A stretch of DNA of 64,000 nucleotides from Arthrobacter sp. ISL-48 (GCF_018613805.1 NZ_JAGGPL010000009.1:194875-258874); one strand, 5' to 3'; numbered from the stretch's first letter, positions 17,099 through 27,026 are shown. Notes: generated by a model from the sequence alone, not told the origin. Made by a program: numbers and translations.

Positions 17099-17929
17099 AT
17101 GGTGGAGCGGGGCATTGCTGTAGTTGTTGAGGACGACGATGACGTCAGGGCATCGCTGACGGATATTTTACTGCAGTCAGGTTTCGCAGTTCATGCAACG
17201 ACTTCCGGCGTTGAAGGCGTGGAGGCCGTCCGGAGGCATAACCCTGTAGTTGTCACCATGGATGTTGGCCTGCCGGACTTTGACGGCATTGAGGCGTCAC
17301 GCAGAATCCGTACATTCAGCGATGCCTATCTCATCATCGTCACGGGACGGGTCGAGGAGGCGGATGCGCTCATGGGATTCGAGGCCGGCGCCGATGACTA
17401 CCTCACCAAACCCTTCAGGCCACGGGAACTCCGGGCCCGAATCGCCGCCATGCTTAGGCGGCCCAGATCGCTCAACTGGGGGGACGCCGAAAGCGCACCC
17501 GGCCCCCGGCCCGGGAAGGGGCACCGCCCCGCGCTTCAGCCGGCCCCTACCCCGGCAACGGTCCCAGCCCTTGAGAATGCCCGAGAAGTCCAGCCCACGG
17601 TTGTTCGCTGCGACTTCGAACACAAGGGATTGACGCTTCATGAGGGGTCCCGGGCCGTAGCTATCAACGGCGAGCCATTGGACCTGACCCGGACCCAGTT
17701 CGACCTGCTCCTGGTCCTGATGGAAAACGGGCGGCTGGTGCAGACGAAGGCTGACCTGGTCCGCCGGTTGCGGAATGAACCGTACAGTACCGGCTCCTAC
17801 GTCAGCACCGGCGAGGAACGTGCCGTTGAGGTCCACCTCGGAAACCTGCGCAAGCGCCTGGGTGACAGTTCGCGGGCTCCCCGCTGGGTGGAAACGGTCA
17901 GGGGCGTCGGTTACCGGATGGCACCGTGA
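17099..17929 (+). CDS. OmpR/PhoB-type response regulator (orphan)
   Basis: Protein of 276 residues. ATG 17099 follows AGGGGCGC; the frame is open from 17027. The receiver domain covers residues 5-120, with the acidic pocket EDDDD, phospho-acceptor Asp55 in TMDVGLPD, Thr82 and Lys104 in LTKPF. A 60-residue Pro/Ala-rich linker follows, then a winged-helix DNA-binding domain with LDLTRTQFDLLLVLMENG and the final VETVRGVGYRMAP. No kinase gene adjoins it. The long linker is unusual. Control of the neighbouring GH16-like or GT2 genes is possible but not shown. Confidence 0.88.
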   Translation: MVERGIAVVVEDDDDVRASLTDILLQSGFAVHATTSGVEGVEAVRRHNPVVVTMDVGLPDFDGIEASRRIRTFSDAYLIIVTGRVEEADALMGFEAGADDYLTKPFRPRELRARIAAMLRRPRSLNWGDAESAPGPRPGKGHRPALQPAPTPATVPALENAREVQPTVVRCDFEHKGLTLHEGSRAVAINGEPLDLTRTQFDLLLVLMENGRLVQTKADLVRRLRNEPYSTGSYVSTGEERAVEVHLGNLRKRLGDSSRAPRWVETVRGVGYRMAP

Positions 17930-18015
17930 GGGCGGTCGGGCAAGCACATAGCGCTGGGTACTGTTTCAGCCAGCCCTGCCCTGATACCTTGATTGCCCAC
18001 CCCTTAGGAGGAGCT

Positions 18016-18207
18016 ATGACCATCAACTCACCCGATGCAATGCCCGACGACGACCCACAGGTGGCCGCCACGGAGGGCGGCGAGGGCGGCGGCGATGTCC
18101 CCGAAGGCCAGGAAGGTGTGGGCATTGGTGCCACTGGGGAGCCGAACACGTTCGAGCCCGAAGAGGACCCTGAAGCCTCCGACCCGGAGACTGAAGGCCA
18201 ACAGTAA
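18016..18207 (+). CDS. Small acidic glycine-rich protein
   Basis: A 63-residue protein with a strong AGGAGGAG ribosome site six bases before ATG 18016. It is highly acidic and Gly/Glu/Asp-rich (EGGEGGGDVPEGQEG; TFEPEEDPEASDPETEGQQ), with no membrane segment and probably disordered. It lies 86 bases after the response regulator. Such proteins are frequent and uncharacterised in Arthrobacter relatives. Confidence 0.6.
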   Translation: MTINSPDAMPDDDPQVAATEGGEGGGDVPEGQEGVGIGATGEPNTFEPEEDPEASDPETEGQQ

Positions 18208-18297
18208 AGGGTGGGCGCTGTCCGGTCCAATGCGGTGAACGCCCAAACCTTGCGTCAATCCCTTGTGTTCTGACTGAGGCGCGTGTCACACTGGTTC

Positions 18298-18328
18298 TCG
18301 ATACGCATCGACGATACGCATCGATGCG
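18298..18328. promoter_or_regulatory. Tandem LacI-type operators before regulator gene
   Basis: TCGATACGCATCGA (18298-18311) is followed directly by a second copy, CGATACGCATCGATGCG (18312-18328). The same 14-mer stands at 19452-19465 before the transporter operon. The position 30-60 bases before the regulator start suggests autoregulation. Confidence 0.8.
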
Positions 18329-18359
18329 AAAAGCAACGACGCCGGACGAAGGGTAACCA

Positions 18360-19397
18360 GTGCCTACCAGCAAGGATGTGGCGGCCGCGGCCGGCGTTTC
18401 CCAGAGCACGGTTTCCTACGTCATGAGCGGCAAGCGGCCCATCTCCGAGAAGACGCGCCTGCGGGTTGAAGCTGCAATCGAGCAACTGACATACCGGCCG
18501 AACGCCGGTGCCCGTGCCCTCGCAAGCCGAAAGTCCCAGGTCATCGGGCTGGTTCTGCCCATTACTCCCGAAGCGCATCTGGGATCCCTGATGGAGTTCA
18601 TCGCCGTCATCGCGGCTACCGCCCGGCGCCTCGACCACGATGTCCTCCTTGTCACGGACGAGGAAGGCAGCCAGGGCCTGGAGCGCGTCGTGGGGCAACA
18701 GCTCTGCGACGGATTGATCCTCATGCAGGTTGAAGCGGACGATGAACGGATTCCGGTGGTCCGGAAGCTTCGGGTTCCAGTGGTTTTCATTGGCATCCCG
18801 AATGACTCGGCAGGGCTCAACTGCATCGATGCGGACTTTGCCCGGGCCGGGGAACTGTGTGTTGAGGAGATGGCGGCCGCCGGCCATACCAGCGGTGTGA
18901 TCATCGGCTGGCGGCCCCGGCTGGTCGGGAGCAGGCTGAACTATGTCGGCAGGTTCCTCGGCGGGGCCAACGCTGCCGCGGAAAGGTTGGGAGTGTCGCT
19001 GAACCATGTTCCCGCCACCTCGGACCGCCGAAGTATCGAAGCCGCTGTTGATGCCTGCATTGCCGGGGCGGAGGGGAAACCCGCCTTCGTGTCCCCGGAC
19101 GTGACAGTTTTGGAGCTCCTTCCCCGGATCCTTCACGAGCGGGGCCTGGAGCCCGGAAAGGATGCCTCAATAATTGCGGTGGGGCCGACCCCCGACGTGC
19201 TGATCGAACTTCAGGAATCCACCGTCCTGGATCTCCAGCCGAGGGAGGTTTCCCGGCGCGCCGTGGAGATCCTCTTCAGCCTGATGCAGGCAGACCGTCC
19301 TGACAAGGACGGACTGCTCGAGCTCATACCGCCGCGGGTGACCCACCGGCACGGCACTGCGGGACCTACCGTTCCCGTGACTCAGTCCATCCACTAG
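18360..19397 (+). CDS. LacI-family transcriptional regulator of ThuA/importer locus
   Basis: Protein of 345 residues from GTG 18360. The helix-turn-helix is at the extreme N-terminus: TSKDVAAAAGVSQSTVSYVM, then the hinge helix NAGARALASRKS. Residues 60-335 form the periplasmic-binding-like effector domain. It heads the locus that continues with a sugar-binding lipoprotein, two permeases, a ThuA-like protein and an oxidoreductase. Identical palindromes lie before this gene and before the transporter operon, so it probably represses both and is released by the transported sugar or a metabolite. Confidence 0.9.
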   Translation: MPTSKDVAAAAGVSQSTVSYVMSGKRPISEKTRLRVEAAIEQLTYRPNAGARALASRKSQVIGLVLPITPEAHLGSLMEFIAVIAATARRLDHDVLLVTDEEGSQGLERVVGQQLCDGLILMQVEADDERIPVVRKLRVPVVFIGIPNDSAGLNCIDADFARAGELCVEEMAAAGHTSGVIIGWRPRLVGSRLNYVGRFLGGANAAAERLGVSLNHVPATSDRRSIEAAVDACIAGAEGKPAFVSPDVTVLELLPRILHERGLEPGKDASIIAVGPTPDVLIELQESTVLDLQPREVSRRAVEILFSLMQADRPDKDGLLELIPPRVTHRHGTAGPTVPVTQSIH

Positions 19398-19451
19398 ACC
19401 CGCCCGGCTCCTGGCCCACCCACAGCCCGGAGTCAGCTATAGAAACCTTCG

Positions 19452-19465
19452 TCGATACGCATCGA
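19452..19465. promoter_or_regulatory. LacI-type operator before sugar-import operon
   Basis: TCGATACGCATCGA, identical to the copy at 18298-18311, about 78 bases before the lipoprotein start codon. Confidence 0.8.
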
Positions 19466-19542
19466 CTAAGGCACATACATCCAAAAAACCGATGAAAGGC
19501 CGCGGCGAAGCCGCCGCGGTTCCAAGCCCAAAGGACCTGATA

Positions 19543-20778
19543 ATGAAGTCAGCTTTCACAAAACCCAAGGCCGTCGCCGTCACCATTACCGCGCTTGCGG
19601 CGCTTCCCCTGATCCTCTCCGGCTGCGGGGCCAGTCCGGCGCCGGGAGGGGGAGGGTCTGTATCCGAGCTCTCCGTGGTGGACTATTACAACAACGAACC
19701 GGATAAGACGATCATCGGTGACACGCTTGCGGCCTGTGGTTCCCAAGCGGGGGTAACCATCAAGCGGGAAACGGTGCCCGGGAAGTCCCTCATCGCCAAA
19801 GTGCTGCAACAGGCGTCCTCGAAAACCCTGCCCGACGTCCTGATGCTGGACAACCCTGATCTCCAGCAGATCGCCGGCACCGGAGCCCTGGCACCGCTGA
19901 CCGACTTCAAGATCAGTACCGACAACTATCCGGAGGGGATCCTGAGCGCCGGCACGTACAAGGACAAGGTGTACGGCCTGGCACCCACGGTGAACACCAT
20001 TGCACTCTTCTACAACAAGGACCTGCTCGATCAAGCCGGTGTGACGGCGCCCAAGACCTGGGACGAGCTCAAGGCGGCAGCGGCAAAACTGACCTCAGGC
20101 GGACAGTACGGTCTGGCCTTCGATGCCAACGCGACCTATGAAGGAACCTGGCAGTTCCTGCCGTTTATGTGGTCCAACGGCGGGGACGAGAAGAACATTG
20201 CCACCGCAGAGACTGCCGAGGCGCTGCAACTCTGGACGGACCTCGTCAAGAGCGGGTCCGTGTCCTCCTCGGCGCTGAACTGGACCCAGGCGGACGTCAA
20301 CGACCAGTTCATAGCGGGCAAGGCCGCAATGATGGTCAACGGTCCCTGGCAGATTCCGACGCTGGACAAGCAGGCCGCCCTCCACTACGGCGTGGTGAAT
20401 ATCCCGGTCAAGGATTCCAGCAAGACCGCTGTCGGGCCGCTGGGCGGCGAGGTCTGGACCGTGCCGCAGACAGGCAACAAGGCCAGGCAGGCTAAGGCAG
20501 CGGAAGTCGTCGCCTGCATGAACAGCGACGAAAACCAGCTGGCCATGGCGAAGGCCCGCAACACCATTCCGTCCAAGTCCACCCTCGCGGCACAGTTCGC
20601 CGGTGAGAACCCCAAGCTTGCTTCGTTCACGGAGCTGGTGAAGACCGCCCGTGCCCGCACCGGCCAGCTCGGCGAGGACTGGCCTGCCCAGGCGACCAAG
20701 ATCTTCACCGCAATCCAGACCGCACTGACGGATAAGGCCAACCCCGCAGATGCCCTCAAACAAGCCCAGCAGGGCTAG
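19543..20778 (+). CDS. Sugar ABC transporter substrate-binding lipoprotein
   Basis: Protein of 411 residues. ATG 19543 follows AAAGGACC; the open frame reaches 19492. A lipoprotein signal ends in LILSGC, with Cys28 as the lipidated residue. The mature part is a family 1 extracellular solute-binding protein (maltose-binding type): 'PDVLMLDNPDLQQIAG', 'NTIALFYNKDLLDQAG', 'AGKAAMMVNGPWQIP'. It would capture an oligosaccharide or glycoside outside the membrane and deliver it to the two permeases that follow. No ATPase is encoded here; a shared MsiK-like ATPase elsewhere is usual in these bacteria. The ligand is unknown. Confidence 0.9.
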   Translation: MKSAFTKPKAVAVTITALAALPLILSGCGASPAPGGGGSVSELSVVDYYNNEPDKTIIGDTLAACGSQAGVTIKRETVPGKSLIAKVLQQASSKTLPDVLMLDNPDLQQIAGTGALAPLTDFKISTDNYPEGILSAGTYKDKVYGLAPTVNTIALFYNKDLLDQAGVTAPKTWDELKAAAAKLTSGGQYGLAFDANATYEGTWQFLPFMWSNGGDEKNIATAETAEALQLWTDLVKSGSVSSSALNWTQADVNDQFIAGKAAMMVNGPWQIPTLDKQAALHYGVVNIPVKDSSKTAVGPLGGEVWTVPQTGNKARQAKAAEVVACMNSDENQLAMAKARNTIPSKSTLAAQFAGENPKLASFTELVKTARARTGQLGEDWPAQATKIFTAIQTALTDKANPADALKQAQQG

Positions 20779-20790
20779 GGATCGGTCCCC

Positions 20791-21753
20791 ATGTCAGCAA
20801 CCGTCCAATCGAGACTTCACCTCCCGGTGCCGGAAACAAAAAACGACGCCGGGCTCCGCCGCTCCGGCTACCGGCGCAGGGAGCGCGTCTACCAGTGGCT
20901 GTTCCTTGCCCCTGCGGTGGCCTACCTCGTGCTCTTCTTCGGCTTCCCGGTGGTCAAGAACGTTGCGATGAGTTTCCAGGACTACACCACGGGCACGTTC
21001 TACACCGGCGAGGCCCCGTGGGTCGGGTTCTCCAACTACGTGACCGTCCTGTCGTCGTCGTTGTTCTCCACCTCCCTGATTAACACAGCCCTTTTCACGG
21101 CGGGCTCCATCGCCGGGCAGTTCGTCCTGGGCCTGGGCCTGGCGGTCTTCTTCAAGCGGAAGTTCCCACTCAACGGGATTCTGCGTTCCCTCCTGCTCCT
21201 GCCATGGCTGCTGCCGCTGATCGTGTCCAGCGCCGTGTGGCGCTGGATCCTGGACAAGGACAGCGGGGCGCTGAACAACTTCCTGGAGAGCTTCGGGATC
21301 ATCAGTACCGGAATCCCATGGCTGACCAGCACGTCGCTGGCCCTGGCCGCAGTTGTCGGGGTCAACATCTGGATAGGCATCCCGTTCAACGTGACTGTCC
21401 TGTACGGCGGGCTGCAGGACATCCCCGACGAACTGTATGAGGCGGCTTCGTTGGACGGCGCCACCGGGTGGAGGGCCTTCCGGCACGTCACCTGGCCCAT
21501 GTTGCGTCCTGTGGTCAGCGTCGTCCTGGTGCTGGGAGTGGTCTACACCCTGAAGGTCCTGGATATCATCCTGGGCCTGACCAACGGCGGGCCGGCCAAC
21601 TCGACCCAGACCATCGCCACCCAGTCGTATGCCCTGTCCTTTCAGAACTTCAAGTTCGGTGAGGGCGCGGCGATGGGCAACATCCTGGTCCTGATCTCGC
21701 TGGTATTCGCGGTTCTGTACCTCCGCGTCAACCGGCGCGCAGTGGACGAGTGA
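20791..21753 (+). CDS. Sugar ABC transporter permease (MalF type)
   Basis: Protein of 320 residues from ATG 20791, 12 bases after the lipoprotein stop. It has six hydrophobic segments; the first, 'WLFLAPAVAYLVLFFGFPVV', is typical. The EAA loop that contacts the ATPase reads ELYEAASLDGATGWRAFRHV. It overlaps the region of the next permease start, indicating translational coupling. Confidence 0.92.
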   Translation: MSATVQSRLHLPVPETKNDAGLRRSGYRRRERVYQWLFLAPAVAYLVLFFGFPVVKNVAMSFQDYTTGTFYTGEAPWVGFSNYVTVLSSSLFSTSLINTALFTAGSIAGQFVLGLGLAVFFKRKFPLNGILRSLLLLPWLLPLIVSSAVWRWILDKDSGALNNFLESFGIISTGIPWLTSTSLALAAVVGVNIWIGIPFNVTVLYGGLQDIPDELYEAASLDGATGWRAFRHVTWPMLRPVVSVVLVLGVVYTLKVLDIILGLTNGGPANSTQTIATQSYALSFQNFKFGEGAAMGNILVLISLVFAVLYLRVNRRAVDE

Positions 21754-21761
21754 GGAATTCC

Positions 21762-22670
21762 ATGACCACCAATACGCAGCCGAATGCCGCAGCCACGGAG
21801 GCCGCCGTGCGAACCGGGCCTGGCCCGCTGACCGCCGTCCGCAGGCAGCGGGGGACCAGGCAGGGCGGAACCAGGCAGTGGGGGACCACGGCCCTGGCCC
21901 TCGTGTTCCTCGCCGTCATGCTTTTCCCGGTCTACTGGATGATCAACGCCTCCCTGCAGCCGAACGGGACCACGTTGCAGACCTCATGGCTGCCCCTGGC
22001 TCCTGACTTCACCGGCTACGCCACGGCCATCAGCCAGCAGGGCCGGAACCTCGGAACTAGCCTGGTGGTGGCCCTGGGAAGTGTGGTGTTCAGCCTCGCC
22101 ATCGCAGCGCCCGCCGCCTACGCCCTGGCCTACTTCAAGGTCCGTGGCGCCGGCGTCGTGCTCTTCGCGATCCTGATCAGCCAGATGATCCCCGGAATCG
22201 TGGTGGCCAACGCGCTGTACACGGCCTACAACGACCTTGGACTGCTCAATTCCATTCCCGGGCTCATCCTGGCAGATTCCTCGCACGGCATCCCGTTCGC
22301 CATCCTCATCGTCAGGGCCTTTATGAACAACATGCCCGCATCTGTCATCGAGGCGGCAAAGGTGGACGGCGCAGGCCATCTCAGGGCCTTCTGGTCAATC
22401 GTCCTGCCGCTCAGCCGGAACGCGCTCATTACCGCAGGGCTCTTCACGTTCCTGTTCACGTGGAGCGACTTCCTCTTTGCGCTCACCCTGACAACCACCG
22501 ACGACGTCCGTCCCGTGACGCTGGGCATCTTCCAGTACATGGGGGCCTACGTCAACGACTGGAGTTCGGTCATGGCGACGGCGGTCCTCGCCTCCATCCC
22601 CGCCATCATCCTGCTCATCGCTGCGCAGAAGTACGTGGCGGCCGGAACCACCGGCGGCGCCGTCAAGTGA
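21762..22670 (+). CDS. Sugar ABC transporter permease (MalG type)
   Basis: Protein of 302 residues from ATG 21762, with GAGG upstream; GTG 21750, overlapping the previous stop, is an alternative. Residues 1-35 are a hydrophilic tail, followed by six membrane segments. The EAA loop is [20 protein letters not shown]. It completes the membrane channel with the MalF-type partner. Confidence 0.92.
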   Translation: MTTNTQPNAAATEAAVRTGPGPLTAVRRQRGTRQGGTRQWGTTALALVFLAVMLFPVYWMINASLQPNGTTLQTSWLPLAPDFTGYATAISQQGRNLGTSLVVALGSVVFSLAIAAPAAYALAYFKVRGAGVVLFAILISQMIPGIVVANALYTAYNDLGLLNSIPGLILADSSHGIPFAILIVRAFMNNMPASVIEAAKVDGAGHLRAFWSIVLPLSRNALITAGLFTFLFTWSDFLFALTLTTTDDVRPVTLGIFQYMGAYVNDWSSVMATAVLASIPAIILLIAAQKYVAAGTTGGAVK

Positions 22671-22749
22671 CGCAGACCTGTCCGCAACGCACGCCAGCCC
22701 CACCAAAGACCACCAGAACCCGGCAATGCCAGAACCACAAGGAGATGCA

Positions 22750-23544
22750 ATGAGTAACACCGTCCCGACCAGGGTCACCGTCTGGAGCGAAAACCGGCAC
22801 GAGCAGGAACACGAGCACGTGGCCAAGCTCTACCCGCATGGTATGCACGGTGCCGTCAAGGAGGGCATCGTGGAAAACCTGGGCGCCGGCGTCGAGGTTC
22901 GCACCGCCACCCTTGACGAACCCGAGCACGGCCTCACCGAAGAAGTCCTGGCGAACACGGACGTCCTGACGTGGTGGGGGCACATGGCCCACGGCGACGT
23001 CGACGACGAAATAGTGGAGCGCGTCCACCGCCACGTGCTCTCCGGTATGGGGCTGATCGTGCTGCACTCCGGCCACTGGTCCAAGATCTTCACCAAACTC
23101 ATGGGCACCACGTGCACCCTGCGCTGGCGCAGCGAGCAGGACCGGGAGCTCGTGTGGACAGTGGATCCCACCCACCCCATTGCCAAGGGCGTGCCACACC
23201 CCATCATCATTGATGAGCAGGAAATGTACGGCGAATTCTTCGACATCCCCACACCGGAGGAACTGGTCTTCATCAGCTCGTTCAGCGGCGGCGAAGTCTT
23301 CCGCTCCGGCTGCACCTTCCGCCGCGGCCACGGCAAAATCTTCTTCTTCAGCCCCGGTGACCAGGACTACCCGGTGTACCACCACAAGGACATCCGCCGG
23401 GTCATCTCCAACGCCGTCCAGTGGGCGGTGACGGACCGGCCGCGCCGCGAACTACCCGAACTGCTGCGGTACGACACCAATGAGTTCTTCAAGGGCGCCG
23501 GGTACCAGGGCGCCACCGCGATCTACGAGGAAACCACCGCATGA
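22750..23544 (+). CDS. ThuA-like protein, trehalose-utilization family
   Basis: Protein of 264 residues from ATG 22750, with AAGGAG at 22739-22744. It has the ThuA / class I glutamine amidotransferase-like fold: [13 protein letters not shown] at the N-terminus, [28 protein letters not shown] and [17 protein letters not shown]. In rhizobia ThuA works with the dehydrogenase ThuB on trehalose-type disaccharides through 3-keto sugars; its exact chemistry is not settled. The coupled Gfo/Idh gene is the ThuB counterpart. The substrate of this operon may differ. Confidence 0.85.
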   Translation: MSNTVPTRVTVWSENRHEQEHEHVAKLYPHGMHGAVKEGIVENLGAGVEVRTATLDEPEHGLTEEVLANTDVLTWWGHMAHGDVDDEIVERVHRHVLSGMGLIVLHSGHWSKIFTKLMGTTCTLRWRSEQDRELVWTVDPTHPIAKGVPHPIIIDEQEMYGEFFDIPTPEELVFISSFSGGEVFRSGCTFRRGHGKIFFFSPGDQDYPVYHHKDIRRVISNAVQWAVTDRPRRELPELLRYDTNEFFKGAGYQGATAIYEETTA

Positions 23545-24734
23545 GCCGGCCATTCACAACAATCGACGACGACGGCGCCCCCCTGAAAGTGGTGGTGGTC
23601 GGCGCCGGGGGCATGGGCCGCGCCTGGCTGGGGGCTGTGGAGGCCTCGCCGCTCGTGGAGCTCGGCGGCATCGTGGACCTTGACCTGGACGCCGCGCGCG
23701 CGGGTGCCGCTTCGGTCGGCAAACCGGACCTCCCGGTGGGGAGGGGAACAGCGCAACTGGCGTCCGATGTCGGCGCCCAGGCAGTCATCAACGTTACCGT
23801 TCCGGCCGCCCACCACCCTGTGTCCACCGAGGCGCTCTTCGCCGGGCTGCCCGTGCTGGGCGAAAAGCCCGTGGCCTCCACCGTGGCCCAGGGCCTGAGC
23901 CTGGCCGCTGCCGCCGAGCTCACCGGCCAGCTGTTCATGGTCAGCCAGTCGCGCCGGTACAACCGGGACCTGTTCGCGGCCAAGGCACTCGCGGGCGGGC
24001 TGGGGCGGCTGGGGATCCTGTCAGCGGATTTCTTCAAGGCACCGCACTTCGGCGGTTTCCGGGACCAGATGGATCACCCGTTGCTGCTGGACATGGCCAT
24101 CCACCAGTTCGATATGGCCCGTTTCCTCCTGGAGGCTGACCCCGTCTCCGTCTTCTGCGAGGAATACAACCCTGCCTGGAGCTGGTACCGGGGTGACGCT
24201 GCGGCTGTGGCGTCCTTCGAAATGTCCGGCGGCGAGCGCTTCGTGTTCAACGGAAGCTGGTGCAGCCCCGGGCAGGAGACCTCCTGGAACGCCGCCTGGC
24301 GGCTGGGCGGCGAATACGGGACCGTGCTGTGGGATGGCGACAACCCGCCGACGGCGAGCCTTGCTTCTGCGGACGCCGCGGCTCTTGCTGCTGTTCCGGC
24401 GGATGCCGTCGTCGTGAAGGACCCGGGTTCGGAAGTCCACGGGTCCCTGCGCGAGTTCGTCACGGCACTCCGGACGGGGACCCCACCCATGGGCCAGGTA
24501 CATGACAACATCCTCAGCCTGGCCATGGTGGAGGCTGCGATCGAAAGCGCCGCCACGGGCCGGCGGGTGCTCATCGGCGCGTTGCTGGAGCGTTCCTACA
24601 GGGAGGCGGTCCGCGACGAGAAGCGGCCGGACGTCGCAGCCGTCCTCAACTCGTGGTCCATCGACGGTTCCTTCTCAGCCGGGGCGGCCCTTGGCACGGC
24701 GCCTGCCCCGGCAGTGCCAAGCCCGATCTCCTGA
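23541..24734 (+). CDS. Gfo/Idh/MocA-family oxidoreductase (ThuB-like position)
   Basis: Protein of 397 residues; ATG 23541 overlaps the ThuA-like stop (ATGA). The N-terminal Rossmann domain has [20 protein letters not shown], '[12 protein letters not shown]' (with the conserved EKP lysine) and '[12 protein letters not shown]'. The C-terminal alpha/beta domain carries the substrate-side '[14 protein letters not shown]' with the conserved His. Such enzymes oxidise or reduce sugars with NAD(P). The operon layout suggests oxidation of an imported disaccharide. The last 35 residues form a loose Pro/Ala-rich tail. Confidence 0.88.
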   Translation: MSRPFTTIDDDGAPLKVVVVGAGGMGRAWLGAVEASPLVELGGIVDLDLDAARAGAASVGKPDLPVGRGTAQLASDVGAQAVINVTVPAAHHPVSTEALFAGLPVLGEKPVASTVAQGLSLAAAAELTGQLFMVSQSRRYNRDLFAAKALAGGLGRLGILSADFFKAPHFGGFRDQMDHPLLLDMAIHQFDMARFLLEADPVSVFCEEYNPAWSWYRGDAAAVASFEMSGGERFVFNGSWCSPGQETSWNAAWRLGGEYGTVLWDGDNPPTASLASADAAALAAVPADAVVVKDPGSEVHGSLREFVTALRTGTPPMGQVHDNILSLAMVEAAIESAATGRRVLIGALLERSYREAVRDEKRPDVAAVLNSWSIDGSFSAGAALGTAPAPAVPSPIS

Positions 24735-24780
24735 TCCAGAAGTGCCGGTCAGGAATGTCGGGTCAAGAATAAGGAGGCTC

Positions 24781-25710
24781 CTAGTCCAGCTGCCCGGTTC
24801 CGGCTGCGGCGAGAGGCAGGACCTGGGACCAGACGTCCTCGGGAATGTCCCATTCGGCCAGCCGGACTGTCTGGTCCACACGGCCGGGCTCGGACATACC
24901 CACGATGGTGGAGCTGACGCGCGGATCACGGGTGGAGAACTGCAGCGCAGCGGCCGCCAGGGGCACATTGTGGGCTTCACAGATCTGCTGCATTTTCCGC
25001 ACCCGCTCGATGATTGCAGGACTGGCGGGCCGGTAGCAGTAGTTGGGGGCAACGTCGGGGCCCTTCACCAGCATTCCGCCGCCGAAGGGTGCGGCGTTGA
25101 CGAACGCCACGCCCCGCTCCATCGCGTCGCGAATGAGCGGCTCTGCTGTCTGGTCCACGAGGGTGAACCGGTTGTGGCTGATGACGACGTCGAAGGCGCC
25201 TGTGGCCAGATACTTGAGCTCAAGGTCAATGGGGCCGCCTGCGACTCCCAGGTGTCCGATGACGCCCTGGTCCCTCAGATCCACCAAGGCTTCGAGGGGG
25301 CCGCCGGCCGCGGTGCCCTCTTCGAACGTGATCTTCTCGGGATCGTGGAGGTACACGAGCTGCAGGCGGTCCAGGCCGAGCCGTTCAAGGCTCTCCTCCA
25401 CTGACCTGCGCACACGGTCGCCGGAGTAATCGCGTGTCCCGACGATAGGGTCGACTTTGGTGGCAACGACGAATCCCTCCGGCAGGCCGCCTGATTCCGC
25501 CAGGGCCTGCCCGATCCGGCGTTCGCTGTTGCCCCCGTTGCCGTATTCGTTGGACGTATCCACGAAGTTGAAGGGACCTTCCATGGCCCGCCGGATGGTG
25601 GCCACGGCTGTGTCGGTGCCATACGGGGGCGGCGGGCTGCCCAGGGAGCTTGTCCCCACGCAGACGGGAGAGACGGACAGTCCGGTGCGGCCAAGGGTTC
25701 GATATTCCAT
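24781..25710 (-). CDS. Aldo/keto reductase, D-threo-aldose 1-dehydrogenase-like
   Basis: Protein of 309 residues from ATG 25710 (AAGG upstream; 24 further bases are open). MEYRTLGRTGLSVSPVCVGT starts the TIM barrel. The tetrad is visible: Asp in NFVDTSNEYG, Tyr in NEYGNGG, Lys in VATKVDP and His in VYLHDPEK. The end lacks the usual long C-terminal extension of the GPRS type seen at the left edge. Relatives oxidise L-fucose, D-arabinose or galactose-like aldoses at C1. It converges on the ThuA operon and lies beside a LacI gene on the same strand. Confidence 0.88.
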   Translation of the reverse strand: MEYRTLGRTGLSVSPVCVGTSSLGSPPPPYGTDTAVATIRRAMEGPFNFVDTSNEYGNGGNSERRIGQALAESGGLPEGFVVATKVDPIVGTRDYSGDRVRRSVEESLERLGLDRLQLVYLHDPEKITFEEGTAAGGPLEALVDLRDQGVIGHLGVAGGPIDLELKYLATGAFDVVISHNRFTLVDQTAEPLIRDAMERGVAFVNAAPFGGGMLVKGPDVAPNYCYRPASPAIIERVRKMQQICEAHNVPLAAAALQFSTRDPRVSSTIVGMSEPGRVDQTVRLAEWDIPEDVWSQVLPLAAAGTGQLD

Positions 25711-25797
25711 GCCTTGTACCTTATCCGCCGCCACCGTTTCCGTAGCCTGGGTCCGGGAGGGCCCGTCTTCTTTCGGCTCCCGGTTACCCGCGGCACT

Positions 25798-26922
25798 TCA
25801 GCTTTGAGGCCCGCGCATCCTGCCTGTGGATCGCCGAGGAACAAGTTCTGAGGGCAACGCCGGGCCACGAAGAGGCTCCGTCCGGTTGATCAGCCCGAGA
25901 AGCTCCTGCACTGCAGTGCGGCCCTGGGCCGCGAAATCAACGCGGAGAGTAGTAAGGGGCGGCGAGAAGTAGGCGGCCTCGGGGATGTCATCGATTCCGG
26001 TTACGCTCACGTCGTCCGGAACACTGATTCCGCTTTCGGAGAGTGCCAGCATGGCGCCGAGGGCCATCTGGTCATTGGCGGCCACCACGGCGGTGGCTCC
26101 GAGATGAGGGAGTCGCCGCCCCAATTCCTCGTACCCTGAACTTGCGGTCCAGTCGCCGTAGACGATTCCTTCGGAATGCAGTCCCTGCTGCGCGATCGCT
26201 GCCTCGTAGGCGCGGGCGCGGTTTCGGGCCGCGGAATACGTGAACGGTCCAGCGATGTGGATGAACTTACGGTGGCCAAGCGACGCGAGGTGCTCGATCA
26301 GGGACGGAAGGCCCACAGTGGTCAAGTGTGAGGGGTGCCCGCCGCGGGCGTCGTCCTGTTCCGCGGCAATGTATGCGGGCACCCGGAAGTCCGTTCCCTC
26401 GAAGGCCTCCGTCATTTCGTCCGTGGAGGCGAGCGCCAGGACACCCGCGAGATCGTGCTGCATCACCAGTTCGAGCGCCTCATCTATCGAACGGCGATCG
26501 CTGACGTCCAGGGTGACGATGTCGAGCAAGTATCCGGCCTCCCGGGCGGCAGCGCTGGCACCCTGAAGGATTTTGCTCGGGCCCACCTGGGAGATTTCAT
26601 GGGTCAGTGCACCGAGCCTGTGCGACTGGCCCGTAGTCAGCGAGCGGGCCGCAAGGTTGGGCCGGTAGTTCAGCCTCTCAAGTGCCTCAACCACCCGCTG
26701 CTTCGTCTGGGGCCGAATCCCCTCGAAGCCTCTCAGGAAGCGGCTGACCGTTTGATGCGAGACGCCAGCGGCCTCGGCAACGTCGTAGATTGTCGCTTGC
26801 CTTGTTGCCGACCCGGAAATGCCCACCCCCGGTCCGGACTCGTCATCTCCGCCGCTGACCGTCGTGGCCGCCCCGGCCACGGCTCCCGGTCCGGCTACGG
26901 CTCCCGCCTCTTCCGCGTGCAA
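25798..26922 (-). CDS. LacI-family regulator of GH42 galactoside locus
   Basis: Protein of 374 residues. TTG 26922 is preceded by GAGGGGAGG, a very good ribosome site. Residues 1-40 are a low-complexity Ala/Gly extension, followed by the helix-turn-helix ATIYDVAEAAGVSHQTVSRF and the hinge NLAARSLTTGQS. The effector domain covers about residues 100-365. It is divergent from the GH42 gene, with palindromes in the shared region, so it is the likely galacto-oligosaccharide-responsive repressor of the operon 27136-34895. Confidence 0.88.
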   Translation of the reverse strand: MHAEEAGAVAGPGAVAGAATTVSGGDDESGPGVGISGSATRQATIYDVAEAAGVSHQTVSRFLRGFEGIRPQTKQRVVEALERLNYRPNLAARSLTTGQSHRLGALTHEISQVGPSKILQGASAAAREAGYLLDIVTLDVSDRRSIDEALELVMQHDLAGVLALASTDEMTEAFEGTDFRVPAYIAAEQDDARGGHPSHLTTVGLPSLIEHLASLGHRKFIHIAGPFTYSAARNRARAYEAAIAQQGLHSEGIVYGDWTASSGYEELGRRLPHLGATAVVAANDQMALGAMLALSESGISVPDDVSVTGIDDIPEAAYFSPPLTTLRVDFAAQGRTAVQELLGLINRTEPLRGPALPSELVPRRSTGRMRGPQS

Positions 26923-26983
26923 ATCGGCCTCCCCTCGTTATCGATCAATCCTAAGGGCCCGCGGCCCTGCAGACAGTTTACCG

Positions 26984-26999
26984 GTAACATTTCTGTTAC
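26984..26999. promoter_or_regulatory. Palindromic operator, GH42/LacI divergent region
   Basis: GTAACATTTCTGTTAC, a perfect 6-4-6 inverted repeat, with CCG immediately to its left. A related GGTAACATTTCC site follows at 27012-27026. Confidence 0.75.
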
Positions 27000-27011
27000 A
27001 GGGCTATGTTT

Positions 27012-27026
27012 CCGGTAACATTTCCG
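27012..27026. promoter_or_regulatory. Second operator-like site, GH42/LacI divergent region
   Basis: CCGGTAACATTTCCGG shares the GGTAACATTT half with the site at 26984-26999, 28 bases apart centre to centre, so two regulator dimers could bind on nearly one face. Confidence 0.6.
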
